A DNA stretch of 64,000 bases, from positions 1,612,001 through 1,676,000 of the forward strand of contig NZ_CP052909.1 of assembly GCF_014295415.1 (NCBI RefSeq), written 5' to 3'. Of the stretch, positions 48,760 through 57,838 are shown one piece after another. The translations under genes and the position numbers were made by a program. This DNA comes from Constantimarinum furrinae. Lineage in GTDB: Bacteria > Bacteroidota > Bacteroidia > Flavobacteriales > Flavobacteriaceae. Within the stretch, counting starts at the first letter, position 1; the number at the start of each line of letters is the position of its first letter. The notes under the pieces are model-generated. The model had not been told where the DNA came from, did not search any database, and was given only the letters and a program-made list of their open reading frames with translations.

Positions 48760-49674
48760 ATGCTACAATTACATATTACCGACGAGATTTCCCGACTTCG
48801 TGCTGTCGTTCTGGGTAGAGCAGACAGCAACGGTCCCGTACCCAAACTTGAAAATGCTTATGACCCCAAATCGGCAGAGCATATTAAGGCAGGCACCTAC
48901 CCAAAAGATGAAGACATGGTGAAGGAGATGGACGCTGTTGCCAGGATTTTTAAGAAATACGATGTGAAAGTATTTAGGCCCGACAAAATTGAAGATTACA
49001 ATCAGATATTTTCACGGGACATAGCTTTTGTCATAGAAGACAAATTTATTAAAGCAAATATTCTGGAAGACCGCTCCAAAGAAATCGACGCCTTACACGA
49101 TGTGATCGACCAGATTGATGCCTCTAAGATCATAGAGTTTCCTGAGGATGCGCATATTGAAGGAGGTGACGTAATGCCATGGGGGGATTATATTTTTGTA
49201 GGAACATACTATGGAGATGACTATTCAGATTTTATAACGGCAAGAACAAATATGAAGGCAGTTAGGCACCTTCAGAAGTTGTTTCCACATAAAAAAGTGA
49301 AGCATTTCAATTTGAGAAAATCGAATACCATTGCACGGGATAATGCCCTTCATCTGGATTGTTGTTTTCAACCCATTGGAAAGGGAAAGGCAATTATTCA
49401 TAAGGAAGGATTTTTAGAAGAAAAGGAATATGAATGGCTTGTGAATTTCTTCGGAATAGACAATTGTTTTCATATCGATAAGGATGAAATGTATCACATG
49501 AATAGCAATATATTCTCTATTTCCCCCGAAGTGATCATTTCAGAAAAAAACTTTACACGACTTAATACCTGGTTGAGGTCTCAAGGTTTTACAGTTGAAG
49601 AAGTACCCTATTCTGAAATTGCAAAGCAGGAAGGACTACTTCGATGCACTACCATGCCATTAATTAGGGATTAA
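48760..49674 (+). CDS. amidinotransferase/arginine-deiminase-superfamily protein
   Basis: This 304-residue protein belongs to the guanidino-group-modifying superfamily (arginine deiminase, DDAH, glycine amidinotransferase). The catalytic triad is visible: Glu/Asp in HIEGGDVM, His in NALHLDCCFQ, and the C-terminal nucleophile Cys in GLLRCTTMPL. FSRDIAFVI is the early substrate-binding segment. Members hydrolyse or transfer amidino groups of arginine or its derivatives; the specific substrate cannot be read. It starts 12 bases downstream of the gltA terminator. Two genes downstream is a CtlX-type relative, so both may act on arginine-derived compounds. Confidence 0.85.
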   Translation: MLQLHITDEISRLRAVVLGRADSNGPVPKLENAYDPKSAEHIKAGTYPKDEDMVKEMDAVARIFKKYDVKVFRPDKIEDYNQIFSRDIAFVIEDKFIKANILEDRSKEIDALHDVIDQIDASKIIEFPEDAHIEGGDVMPWGDYIFVGTYYGDDYSDFITARTNMKAVRHLQKLFPHKKVKHFNLRKSNTIARDNALHLDCCFQPIGKGKAIIHKEGFLEEKEYEWLVNFFGIDNCFHIDKDEMYHMNSNIFSISPEVIISEKNFTRLNTWLRSQGFTVEEVPYSEIAKQEGLLRCTTMPLIRD

Positions 49675-49731
49675 TCTAAAGTTGTATTTTTATCTACAAC
49701 TAGGAGATAAGAGCTTAACTAAATTCTTTAA

Positions 49732-50541
49732 ATGTCAAAATATTTACTTCTTACGATATCCATCCTCTTCCTTGTTCAGGGCTTTGCTCAGGGCCGTATA
49801 GATGGTTTTTATAAAGGTCAAGGTGCCGGGTCGGCAGTCCTGGGGTTTGGCTATGAAGATTCTAAAAAATATTATGCCGGAGATATGAAACTCGATCTTG
49901 GACGAACTGTGGTATATGGTAGTATTTTTGTTGACTACGGCATAACCCAAGACCTAGATGCGAGTGTTTCACTGCCTTATATAGCCAGTGACGACAACAG
50001 CGACTTTCAGGACATGGCATTATGGCTGAAATATCGCCTGTTCGATCAAGCGCTCTCTTCGGGTAATCTTGAATTTAGTGTTGCCGGCGGATTTTCCACC
50101 CCGGTTTCCGATTATGAACTAGGGGGTTTAAATGACATCGGGCAGCAGGCAACGATCATAGATCTTCGCGGAATGGTACATTATAAAATAAATTCCGGAT
50201 GGTTTGTAACCCTGCAAAGCGGATATTCTTTTAAACTGGAAGAAACGCCTAATAGTATTCCGGTTACCTTGAAGGCGGGTCATGCTGGTTCAAACTGGTA
50301 TTACGATCTTTTTTACGACTATCAGCATTCTTTTGGAGGAATTGACTACAGAGGCACCCCTCGACCGCAAAATTTCAGAGAATTCGGGGTGGATTTTCAT
50401 AAGGTTGGAGGGACGCTCTATAAACCATTTTCAGAAAGCTTCGGAGGGTATTTTAGCCTGTCTTACGTATTAACAGGCAGAAATGTTTTCACCGGAGCAA
50501 GTTACGGACTCGGTTTGGTTTATAATTTCAGAAAGAAATAA
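49732..50541 (+). CDS. outer-membrane beta-barrel protein of unknown function
   Basis: This 269-residue protein has a signal peptide ending GFAQ, then short alternating-hydrophobic strands separated by tight turns. GYEDSKKYYAGDMKLDLGRTVVYGSIFVDYGIT (shown here as MKLDLGRTVVYGSIFVDYG) is an example, and the last strand is YGLGLVYNFRKK. This pattern is that of a small outer-membrane barrel or a transporter-like barrel family. It lies between two Cys-hydrolase genes on the same strand. A 7-bp hairpin (AGTTGTA / TACAACT, 49680-49701) sits in the gap before it. The cargo is unknown. Confidence 0.65.
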   Translation: MSKYLLLTISILFLVQGFAQGRIDGFYKGQGAGSAVLGFGYEDSKKYYAGDMKLDLGRTVVYGSIFVDYGITQDLDASVSLPYIASDDNSDFQDMALWLKYRLFDQALSSGNLEFSVAGGFSTPVSDYELGGLNDIGQQATIIDLRGMVHYKINSGWFVTLQSGYSFKLEETPNSIPVTLKAGHAGSNWYYDLFYDYQHSFGGIDYRGTPRPQNFREFGVDFHKVGGTLYKPFSESFGGYFSLSYVLTGRNVFTGASYGLGLVYNFRKK

Positions 50542-50613
50542 ACAAACGACTAATTCAGTATTTTTTTTGTAAATACACCGTAAACAATTTCAATTTTCAT
50601 CTGCATATTTACG

Positions 50614-50621
50614 TACTTTTG
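50614..50621 (+). promoter_or_regulatory. -7 promoter box for ctlX
   Basis: TACTTTTG matches TAnnTTTG, 56 bases before the ctlX start. The -33 position reads a T-rich AATTTTC rather than TTTG. Confidence 0.45.
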
Positions 50622-50677
50622 TGGCAAGGAAATAAACTTCCCAAATTTTAATTTTATATCTTCTTTTTACAACCTAT

Positions 50678-51610
50678 ATGAAGCAAATCACCAACACTAT
50701 TTTAATGATCCGCCCGGTAGCTTTTCGAATGAATGAAGAAACTGCGGTTAATAATTATTTCCAGGAGGATCTGGATATAAGAAATAGTGAGATCAATACC
50801 AAGGCACAGGAAGAGTTTGATGCCTTTGTAGCAAAATTGAGAGCTGTTGGTGTTCAGGTGATCGTAGAACATGACGATTTGAAAATGGATACTCCGGATT
50901 CTATTTTTCCGAATAATTGGGTGAGCTTTCATGAAAACGGTATAGTAGCGTTATATCCCATGTTTGCTGAAAACCGAAGAAGGGAACGCAGGGAAGAGGT
51001 CATTAATCGACTGGAAAGCGAAGGTTTTATAATTGAGGGATTTATGGATTATACCGTGGCCGAAGATGAAGGATTCTTTCTCGAAGGTACCGGAAGTCTG
51101 TTATTGGACCGGGTAAACAAAAAGGCGTATTGCGCGTTATCACCTAGAGCCGATGAGGAATTGTTGATCGAGTTTTGTGAGGATTTTGAATATACTCCAG
51201 TCGTATTTACTGCCTATCAAAGCGTGGATGGCGAGCGACTTCCCATCTACCATACCAATGTGATGATGGCCATGGCTGAGGAATTTGTAATTATTTGCTT
51301 GGATTCTATAGATGATAAAGCGGAAAAGAAGAATGTGGTGGCACATTTAAAAAAGGACAATAAGGAGATCATTACAATAACCGAAGCACAAATGCATCAA
51401 TTTGCGGGAAATATGCTTCAGGTTAGGGGAGCAGACAATTCTAAATATATGGTCATGAGTCTGGCGGCCCATCGAAGCCTAACTCCGGATCAAATCGCAT
51501 CCATTGAAAAGTATTGTGAAATCCTAAGCAGTGATCTGGAGACCATAGAAACCTGTGGAGGTGGTAGTGCACGATGTATGATGGCCGAAGTTTTTCTTCC
51601 GAAGGAATAA
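50678..51610 (+). CDS. ctlX: CtlX-type citrulline utilisation hydrolase
   Basis: This 310-residue protein is an arginine-deiminase-fold enzyme of the type named CtlX (citrulline utilisation hydrolase). Characteristic pieces are ILMIRPVAFRMNEETAVNNYF near the start (split: ILMIRPVAFRMNEE and TAVNNYF), SIFPNNWVSFH, FLEGTGSLLLDR with the catalytic Glu, YHTNVMMAM with the catalytic His, and CGGGSARCMMAEVF with the nucleophile Cys. It is expected to hydrolyse the ureido group of citrulline to ornithine, although I rely on family memory for the substrate. It has its own predicted promoter and converges on the SDR gene with a 10-base gap. Confidence 0.88.
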   Translation: MKQITNTILMIRPVAFRMNEETAVNNYFQEDLDIRNSEINTKAQEEFDAFVAKLRAVGVQVIVEHDDLKMDTPDSIFPNNWVSFHENGIVALYPMFAENRRRERREEVINRLESEGFIIEGFMDYTVAEDEGFFLEGTGSLLLDRVNKKAYCALSPRADEELLIEFCEDFEYTPVVFTAYQSVDGERLPIYHTNVMMAMAEEFVIICLDSIDDKAEKKNVVAHLKKDNKEIITITEAQMHQFAGNMLQVRGADNSKYMVMSLAAHRSLTPDQIASIEKYCEILSSDLETIETCGGGSARCMMAEVFLPKE

Positions 51611-51620
51611 ACAGTATTAT

Positions 51621-53039
51621 TTATGCTTTTATAATATTTCGGATCATGCCTCCGAAAATAAAATAATGAAAGGGTAATACCGTATACCAGTACAACCTTC
51701 CCCAAATTCCTCTGGGTCGAAAAGTTGCTGTTTGATAGAGGAAATCATCTTTGATCTCGAATTCTAACCAGGCCTCACCGGGCAACTTCATCTCAGCAAA
51801 GAGTAGAAGTCTACCTTCAGTTTTATCGGCATACAAAACTCTCCAGAAGTCCAAAGCATCTCCCTTATAAATATTTATTGGATGTGTTCGTCCTCTCCGT
51901 AGACCCACTCCTCCAACAAGCTGGTCCAGAAAGCCACGGATTTTCCAAAGCCAATTTCCATAGTACCAACCTTTTGTTCCGCCAATAGACCAAATGTTGT
52001 TCAAAACGTGTTCTCTGTCTGTAATTCTCACCCTTTTGCAGTCCTTTAAGCAGCCATAAGTAGGTACTTGTACATACTCTTTTAAGGAACTTAATCTTCC
52101 GGCAACCAGGGAATCCTTCCAACTTGAAATAACAATATTTTGTTCAATTTTCAGGAAGGCTTTTTGAATAGCCTGAGAATAACTAATGGGCTTAATATTT
52201 AAAATCTTTTGTAAATCGTTATCTGAAGCAACCACCTCCATTTTCATGCTGTCCACAAGGTTTACCGCTAGCTTATAACTCGTTGAGGTTACAAAGTACA
52301 ACCAATAAGAAGACAAGCGTGGAGACATCACTGGAACCGGAATGATCAAAAGTTTTAATTGTCGTTCTTTAGCATAGATTTTAAGCATTTGTGAATAGGT
52401 GAGAATATCGGGGCCACCAATATCGAAGGACTTGTCGTAACATGATTTATTGAAAAGTACACTGCTTAAAAATAATATAACATCTCGTATGGCAATAGGC
52501 TGGATTCGTGTCTTTAGCCATTTGGGTGCTATCATCACAGGGAGTTTTTCGCATAGATCCCGAATAATCTCAAAGGATGAACTACCGCTTCCCACCACGA
52601 TCCCTGCTCGAAGCACAGTGAGATGATAATCTCCTTTGTATAAGATCTCTTCAACTTTTTTTCTTGAGGATAAATGTTTTGAAAGTTTTTCTTCATTGAT
52701 TATACCGCTAAGGTAAACTACATGTTGTACCGTAGTTTTAGACATATAACGATTAAAATTTTGGGCTGATAAGGCTTCCAGTTCATCAAAATCGTTAATT
52801 GAACTACTCATAGAATGTATGAGATAGTATGCTGCATCGATATCCTTAGGGAATCTGTCTGTATCAGGTTCCTTTAAAAAGTCTATCTCCAAAACCTCTA
52901 CCTTGTCTATGGTTTTAAGATCTAGTGAAAGTCGGTCTTTGTCTCGAACACAACAAACCACTTCATGTCCCGCATCTAGTAGCGCCGGCAGTAGTCGCAT
53001 ACCAATATAACCATTGGCTCCTGTAAGTAGTATTTTCAT
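51621..53039 (-). CDS. SDR-family NAD(P)-binding protein with DUF2867 domain
   Basis: This 472-residue protein begins MKILLTGANGYIGMRLLPAL, the Rossmann GxxGxxG of atypical (NmrA-like) short-chain dehydrogenases, then SFYLIHSMSS-type and YLSGIINEEKLSKHLSSR segments. The C-terminal third (about residues 315-470) with WSIGGTKGWYYGNWLWKIRG and FDQL-type residues is DUF2867, ending in two hydrophobic stretches. Substrate unknown; relatives are annotated as sugar or quinone-linked oxidoreductases. I start at the ATG at 53037-53039, not at 53072, because the glycine loop then begins at residue 7 and a -7 box lies just ahead. Confidence 0.85.
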   Translation of the reverse strand: MKILLTGANGYIGMRLLPALLDAGHEVVCCVRDKDRLSLDLKTIDKVEVLEIDFLKEPDTDRFPKDIDAAYYLIHSMSSSINDFDELEALSAQNFNRYMSKTTVQHVVYLSGIINEEKLSKHLSSRKKVEEILYKGDYHLTVLRAGIVVGSGSSSFEIIRDLCEKLPVMIAPKWLKTRIQPIAIRDVILFLSSVLFNKSCYDKSFDIGGPDILTYSQMLKIYAKERQLKLLIIPVPVMSPRLSSYWLYFVTSTSYKLAVNLVDSMKMEVVASDNDLQKILNIKPISYSQAIQKAFLKIEQNIVISSWKDSLVAGRLSSLKEYVQVPTYGCLKDCKRVRITDREHVLNNIWSIGGTKGWYYGNWLWKIRGFLDQLVGGVGLRRGRTHPINIYKGDALDFWRVLYADKTEGRLLLFAEMKLPGEAWLEFEIKDDFLYQTATFRPRGIWGRLYWYTVLPFHYFIFGGMIRNIIKA

Positions 53040-53045
53040 TTTGTT

Positions 53046-53053
53046 TAAAGATA
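53046..53053 (-). promoter_or_regulatory. -7 promoter box for the SDR/DUF2867 gene
   Basis: On the minus strand this reads TATCTTTA, one mismatch from TAnnTTTG. A TTTG lies at 53070-53073 (16-base spacer, slightly short). Six bases separate the box from the ATG, implying an mRNA with almost no leader. Confidence 0.4.
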
Positions 53054-53150
53054 TGAAATAATAATTGAACAAAACCTAGTTGATAGTTAAGAATGGTGTA
53101 TGTAGTGTTGTTTAATTAATTATCTTTAAATATCATTAAATTAACTTCTT

Positions 53151-53357
53151 ATGAAAATTCTGAAATTAGTATTGGTTATAGTTGGTGTGCTTCTAATTGT
53201 CGTAGGACTATACAATGCGCTTGTACCTCAGGAAGTTCTGGACATTGGACCCCTTGAGGTTTCAGCAAAGGAAGGAATAAGCAATCAGACTCTTGGAATG
53301 ATAGGACTTGGGGTGCTGGCCCTAGTGGCCGGAGCATTTCTCAAGAACAGAAACTAA
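53151..53357 (+). CDS. small two-helix membrane protein (68 aa)
   Basis: This 68-residue protein has two hydrophobic segments (LVLVIVGVLLIVVGLYNALV and TLGMIGLGVLALVAGAFL) joined by an acidic loop EVLDIGPLEVSAKEG and ends LKNRN. That is the pattern of small flavobacterial membrane proteins without known role. A TATCTTTA sequence at 53121-53128 may be its -7 box. It lies alone between the divergent SDR gene and argS. Confidence 0.7.
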   Translation: MKILKLVLVIVGVLLIVVGLYNALVPQEVLDIGPLEVSAKEGISNQTLGMIGLGVLALVAGAFLKNRN

Positions 53358-53401
53358 TTATTTAGAGCGAATCATTCGCTTTTCATCCCTTAAAAATCTT
53401 G

Positions 53402-53409
53402 TATCTTTG
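53402..53409 (+). promoter_or_regulatory. -7 promoter box for argS
   Basis: TATCTTTG matches TAnnTTTG; a TTTC at 53381-53384 is a possible weak -33 element (TTTT at 53380 gives an 18-base spacer). The leader that follows contains CGGG-TTTACTG-CCCG, a small hairpin, before the ATG at 53458. Confidence 0.6.
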
Positions 53410-53457
53410 CCCTCGCTTTGCGCGGGTTTACTGCCCGTTAGGTAATTAAATGTAAAT

Positions 53458-55248
53458 ATGGATCTACAGCATACCCTTTCAAGAGAAATAAAACAGGCAG
53501 TTTCAACTTTGTATGGTGTGACCCTGGAAACAGTTGAGTTTCAGGCAACACGTAAGGAGTTCGAAGGAGACATCACCGTGGTCATCTTTTCTATGTTAAG
53601 AACGGTAAAAGGCAATCCGGCGCAGATCGGTGAGGCCATAGGGACACATTTGGTTGAACATGTTGAGGAAGTTATTCGGTTTAATGTTGTAAAAGGATTC
53701 CTGAATCTTGTCTTGAGTGATGCTTATTATCTCAATTTTTTCAATTCTGTAACCGATTTTACCGACTTCGGAAGCGCACCTCAAGGCACGGATGCCGTTA
53801 TGGTTGAATATGCCTCTCCAAATACCAATAAGCCCCTTCATTTGGGACACATCCGAAATATCTTACTGGGTTATAGTGTTTCGAACATAGTTAAAGCTTC
53901 TGGGAAAAAAGTATACAAAACACAGATCATCAACGACAGGGGAATTCATATATGCAAAAGTATGCTGGCATGGAAGCGATTCGGAAATGAGGAAACTCCA
54001 GATTCTTCAGGACTTAAGGGCGATAAATTAGTAGGAAACTACTATGTGCGGTTCGATAAGGAGTACAAAAAGGAAATTGCAGACCTAATGGTTGAAGGCA
54101 AGACTGAAGAGGAAGCAAAAGCGTTAGCTCCGTCTTTACTGGAAGCCCAGGAAATGCTTCGAAAGTGGGAATCGGGAGATCCCGAAACTGTGGCGTTATG
54201 GAGAAAAATGAATGGTTGGGTTTATGACGGCTTTGAAGTTACTTACCAAAATCTGGGAGTGGACTTTGACAGCTATTATTACGAGAGTGATACCTACCTT
54301 CTGGGAAAAGATAATATTGAAGAAGGCTTGCAAAAAGGAGTTTTCTTTAAAAAAGAAGACGGATCTGTTTGGTGTGATCTTACAGATGAAGGTCTGGACG
54401 AAAAACTAGTGCTGAGAAGCGATGGTACAGCGGTGTATATGACGCAAGACATTGGGACAGCCATTCAACGAGTTAAGGATCACCCCGATGTAAACGGAAT
54501 GATCTACACCGTAGGAAATGAGCAGGATTATCACTTTAAGGTATTATTTCTTATTTTAAAAAAATTAGGATATACTTGGGCCGAAAATTTGTACCATCTA
54601 AGTTATGGTATGGTAGATCTCCCAAGTGGAAAAATGAAGAGCCGGGAAGGTACGGTAGTGGATGCCGACGACCTTATGGAAGAAATGACGGCAACGGCTA
54701 AAAACATTTCCGAAGAGCTTGGAAAAATCGATGATTTTAGTGAAGAAGAGAAGAACGATCTGTATCGTATGATTGGTCTTGGAGCTTTAAAATATTATAT
54801 ACTGAAAGTTGATCCCAAAAAGAGAATTTTGTTTAATCCATCCGAAAGTGTCGATTTCCAAGGGAATACCGGACCGTTTATTCAGTATACCTATGCGAGA
54901 ATTCAATCGATCCTGCGAAAGGCAGATAAGGAAATTATCCCGGAATCGTCTAAAAATGATTCTTACAGCAACTTGTCATTACACGAAAAGGAACGCGAGT
55001 TGCTAAAACAGCTTCAGTCCTATCCCGAAACTGTGCAAATGGCTGCAAGCCAGTATAGCCCTGCGCTCATCGCAAATTACACCTACGATCTGGTTAAGGA
55101 ATTCAATTCATTTTATCAAAATGTTCCCATTTTAGGAACCGATGATGTTTCAGAAAAACAATTCAGGATACACTTGTCCAAAGCAGTAGCCGATGTTATA
55201 AAAAGCGCTTTCACGCTATTGGGTATTGAAGTACCGCAAAGGATGTAG
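53458..55248 (+). CDS. argS: arginyl-tRNA synthetase
   Basis: ArgRS charges tRNA-Arg. The 596-residue class I synthetase has an N-terminal Add1 domain, the HIGH-type motif SPNTNKPLHLGHIRN (about residue 121 onward), the KMSKS-equivalent SGKMKSREGT, and a C-terminal anticodon-binding helical domain with FNSFYQNVPIL. GNTGPFIQYTYARIQSIL is another family signature. The stop codon is separated by one base from the stop of the convergent TonB-receptor gene, with no terminator between. Confidence 0.97.
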   Translation: MDLQHTLSREIKQAVSTLYGVTLETVEFQATRKEFEGDITVVIFSMLRTVKGNPAQIGEAIGTHLVEHVEEVIRFNVVKGFLNLVLSDAYYLNFFNSVTDFTDFGSAPQGTDAVMVEYASPNTNKPLHLGHIRNILLGYSVSNIVKASGKKVYKTQIINDRGIHICKSMLAWKRFGNEETPDSSGLKGDKLVGNYYVRFDKEYKKEIADLMVEGKTEEEAKALAPSLLEAQEMLRKWESGDPETVALWRKMNGWVYDGFEVTYQNLGVDFDSYYYESDTYLLGKDNIEEGLQKGVFFKKEDGSVWCDLTDEGLDEKLVLRSDGTAVYMTQDIGTAIQRVKDHPDVNGMIYTVGNEQDYHFKVLFLILKKLGYTWAENLYHLSYGMVDLPSGKMKSREGTVVDADDLMEEMTATAKNISEELGKIDDFSEEEKNDLYRMIGLGALKYYILKVDPKKRILFNPSESVDFQGNTGPFIQYTYARIQSILRKADKEIIPESSKNDSYSNLSLHEKERELLKQLQSYPETVQMAASQYSPALIANYTYDLVKEFNSFYQNVPILGTDDVSEKQFRIHLSKAVADVIKSAFTLLGIEVPQRM

Positions 55249-55249
55249 A

Positions 55250-57838
55250 CTAAAAAAGTAACTGAAAGGATAGGTTGGGCGTAAAGCCAAGTGAAAACTG
55301 ATCGATTCGGTTAATACTAGCGTTATCTTCTTCATCGACTTCCAGACGGTAATAGGTATTTAAGGCATTCTCTCTGTCAAAAATGTTCAAGAAAGCGACA
55401 TTAAGTCGACCGCGAAAGGTATCATCCAATTTAAAATTGTAAACGGCCGAAAAGTCGGTTCTAAAATAGCTTCGTAACGTACTTGAATTAGGATCCTCAA
55501 AATTAATTATGGAAACCCCGTTTTGTTCCACGATCTCATTTCCTGCTATAGGCTGTGTATATGGAGTACCACTTCTAAATAGGCTTCCCATAGAAAACTG
55601 AAAAGCTTTGAAATCGTAAGTAACCGCCAAATTTAAGGAATGAGTGATATCTAAAGCTCCGGGAAAACTCATAGGGTTGAGGTCATTAAAGTTAAACCGA
55701 TTGTCCATAAACGTATAACTTAGCCACAGATTTAATTTCTCTGCCTTTTTATTGATACTTACTTCTGCGCCTTTTACCTCATAGGAACCTAAAGCCGTCA
55801 CATCCTTGAATTGGTTTCTAAAGCCTTGGTTTACAGCCGAAATACCTCGTACTTTCTTATAAAATCCTTCCGTATTTATGATCCAATTATTCTTGCTGAA
55901 AGTCCCTCCAAGAGAGATCTGACTGCTTTCAAGAACCGGAATGTCTATGCCGTTAGCCTGTGTCCATCGTTTATTTTCAACGCCAAGTAATTTGTTGTTT
56001 ACATCTATAAATTGAAATATCGACTGACTCTTTAATTCTCCTGAAGCATTTAAACTAAAGTCGTCATTCAATTTCTGGTAGATGTTAAAACGAGGTTCAA
56101 GAAATGTGTTCGAAATAGTAGTAAATTCGGTAATTCGAAGTCCCGCAGTAATAATAGTCTGTTTTTCGAATAGTTTTAGGGTACCATTGGCAAAATACGC
56201 ATTAGACACCAGCGAATTCCGATCTTTTTCTATAAAGGAAGTAGTGCTTGAAGCAAGAGTGTTCAGGATTTCGGTATCGCTGTATTGATACCCGGCGTTT
56301 AATAGCAGTTCTTTAGTAAGATTGACGTTGACATCTGCCTTAAAACCGCTTTCATTTACTTCATTGCGTTGGGATTCAAGTTCTTGTGTATTGATCTCAA
56401 GATTTTCTTCGCTAAGTACATATTTGGCGCCGTGAAACAGAATTTTAGAACTGAAATTAGCCGTCCAATCACGGCGCCAATTCAATCCGTTAACCGTGTT
56501 TCGCTGCTTTAGTTCACTCACATTTGCAGAACTTAAATTATCATTTATAAATCGTTCGGTAAAATTGAGTTTGTTGTTGATGGTAAGGAAGTTGTACTGA
56601 ATCTTATCTTTTTCTGAAAGCTCCCAAATTCCTTTTACACTTAGATCGTAAAAGTTGAAATCTTCGTCGGTAGAACGCAAGCCTTGAGATGTGTTGCTTT
56701 GAAGATCGGTAATTATCGTATTCTGAAAAACCCTGTTGAAAAACTGATTGTATACCGGGTTCCCTAAAGTGCTGTTTATTGATGTTCTACCCGAAACGTT
56801 AAAAGATAACCGCTCTGAAACCGGGATCTTTGCGTAACCGCTTGTGCTTATTAAGTTGATGCCAACACCTCCTGTAACCTGTTGAGGGATCTTTTCATCA
56901 GATTTCATGCTTATCACCCCTGAAACACTCTCTCCAAAACGCGGATGTGTGCCGTTTTTATAAATGGTGACTTCCTGAGTAAGGTTGGGATTGAATGCAG
57001 AGATCAATCCAAAAAAGTGTCCGCTCTGGTACATTCTTATGTCATCCCAAAGCAATAATACTTCATCGCTATTTCCACCTCGAATGTTAATATTGGAGGC
57101 AGTTTCATCAAAACTCTCAATCCCGGGTAGAACTTGTGCGATCTGTAAAACATCAGGTTCAATTAAACTGGGTAGAATTTCAAAATTAGCATTGGAGATC
57201 GTTACTGATCCTTCGGCGTTTTTAGAAATTCCCTTAGTTATATAGCTATCCAGAATTACTGTTGGAAGATAGTTTAGCCTGGGATCGATAAAAAGCAACG
57301 GACAATCTCCTTCAGAAATTAATTCCTTTGCCATCACTGTTTTTACCAGAAAACCTAAGTAATATACAGCGATCATTTCATTTTCGGGAATACTGGAAAT
57401 GTTAAAGTTTCCACCGCCATCGGTACTTAGTTGTCGTGATTCCGTAATGATATCGGCATGACTTAGGGGGGTGCCCGATTGCGTATCAATTATGACTCCA
57501 CAAATATCAATATATCTGAAATTGGTCACTTGTACCGCTATATAGCGCTCCTCTATCGTTGTAAATTTAAGCGGATAGTTGGACCTAAGTGTTTGCAAAG
57601 TGATTTCGAGAGGAGAATTCAAATTAAAATCACTTATTACAACGGTTTTAATGGCTTCCGCATTATATGAAAATCGAACCTGATGTTTTTGCTCTAATTG
57701 TTGAAGTACTTCCTGTAGGGCTATCCCGGATGTGGTACTAACCTGTGCCGAAGAATAAAAATTAAAAATAATAAGGGCAAAGAATAAGAGTAATATTCTA
57801 TTCCTGAGAGGGTTCGTTAGCAAAAATGGTAACAGCAT
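55250..57838 (-). CDS. TonB-dependent receptor with STN signalling domain
   Basis: This 862-residue outer-membrane receptor has, in order, a signal peptide (ending SSAQ), a secretin/TonB N-terminal (STN) domain at about residues 35-110 (EVLQQLEQKHQVRFSYNAEA), a carboxypeptidase-like regulatory domain (GVIIDTQSGTPLSHADI), a plug with INIRGGNSDEVLLLWDD, and a barrel ending LSFQLLF. The STN domain signals to FecR, encoded just upstream with a 41-base overlap. No SusD partner is present, unlike the SusC in this window. It resembles FecA-type surface signalling; the ligand is unknown. Confidence 0.9.
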   Translation of the reverse strand: MLLPFLLTNPLRNRILLLFFALIIFNFYSSAQVSTTSGIALQEVLQQLEQKHQVRFSYNAEAIKTVVISDFNLNSPLEITLQTLRSNYPLKFTTIEERYIAVQVTNFRYIDICGVIIDTQSGTPLSHADIITESRQLSTDGGGNFNISSIPENEMIAVYYLGFLVKTVMAKELISEGDCPLLFIDPRLNYLPTVILDSYITKGISKNAEGSVTISNANFEILPSLIEPDVLQIAQVLPGIESFDETASNINIRGGNSDEVLLLWDDIRMYQSGHFFGLISAFNPNLTQEVTIYKNGTHPRFGESVSGVISMKSDEKIPQQVTGGVGINLISTSGYAKIPVSERLSFNVSGRTSINSTLGNPVYNQFFNRVFQNTIITDLQSNTSQGLRSTDEDFNFYDLSVKGIWELSEKDKIQYNFLTINNKLNFTERFINDNLSSANVSELKQRNTVNGLNWRRDWTANFSSKILFHGAKYVLSEENLEINTQELESQRNEVNESGFKADVNVNLTKELLLNAGYQYSDTEILNTLASSTTSFIEKDRNSLVSNAYFANGTLKLFEKQTIITAGLRITEFTTISNTFLEPRFNIYQKLNDDFSLNASGELKSQSIFQFIDVNNKLLGVENKRWTQANGIDIPVLESSQISLGGTFSKNNWIINTEGFYKKVRGISAVNQGFRNQFKDVTALGSYEVKGAEVSINKKAEKLNLWLSYTFMDNRFNFNDLNPMSFPGALDITHSLNLAVTYDFKAFQFSMGSLFRSGTPYTQPIAGNEIVEQNGVSIINFEDPNSSTLRSYFRTDFSAVYNFKLDDTFRGRLNVAFLNIFDRENALNTYYRLEVDEEDNASINRIDQFSLGFTPNLSFQLLF

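Noticed and set aside
49680-49701. Hairpin AGTTGTA/TACAACT as a terminator
   Set aside because: No T tract follows the stem; it may be incidental or regulatory.
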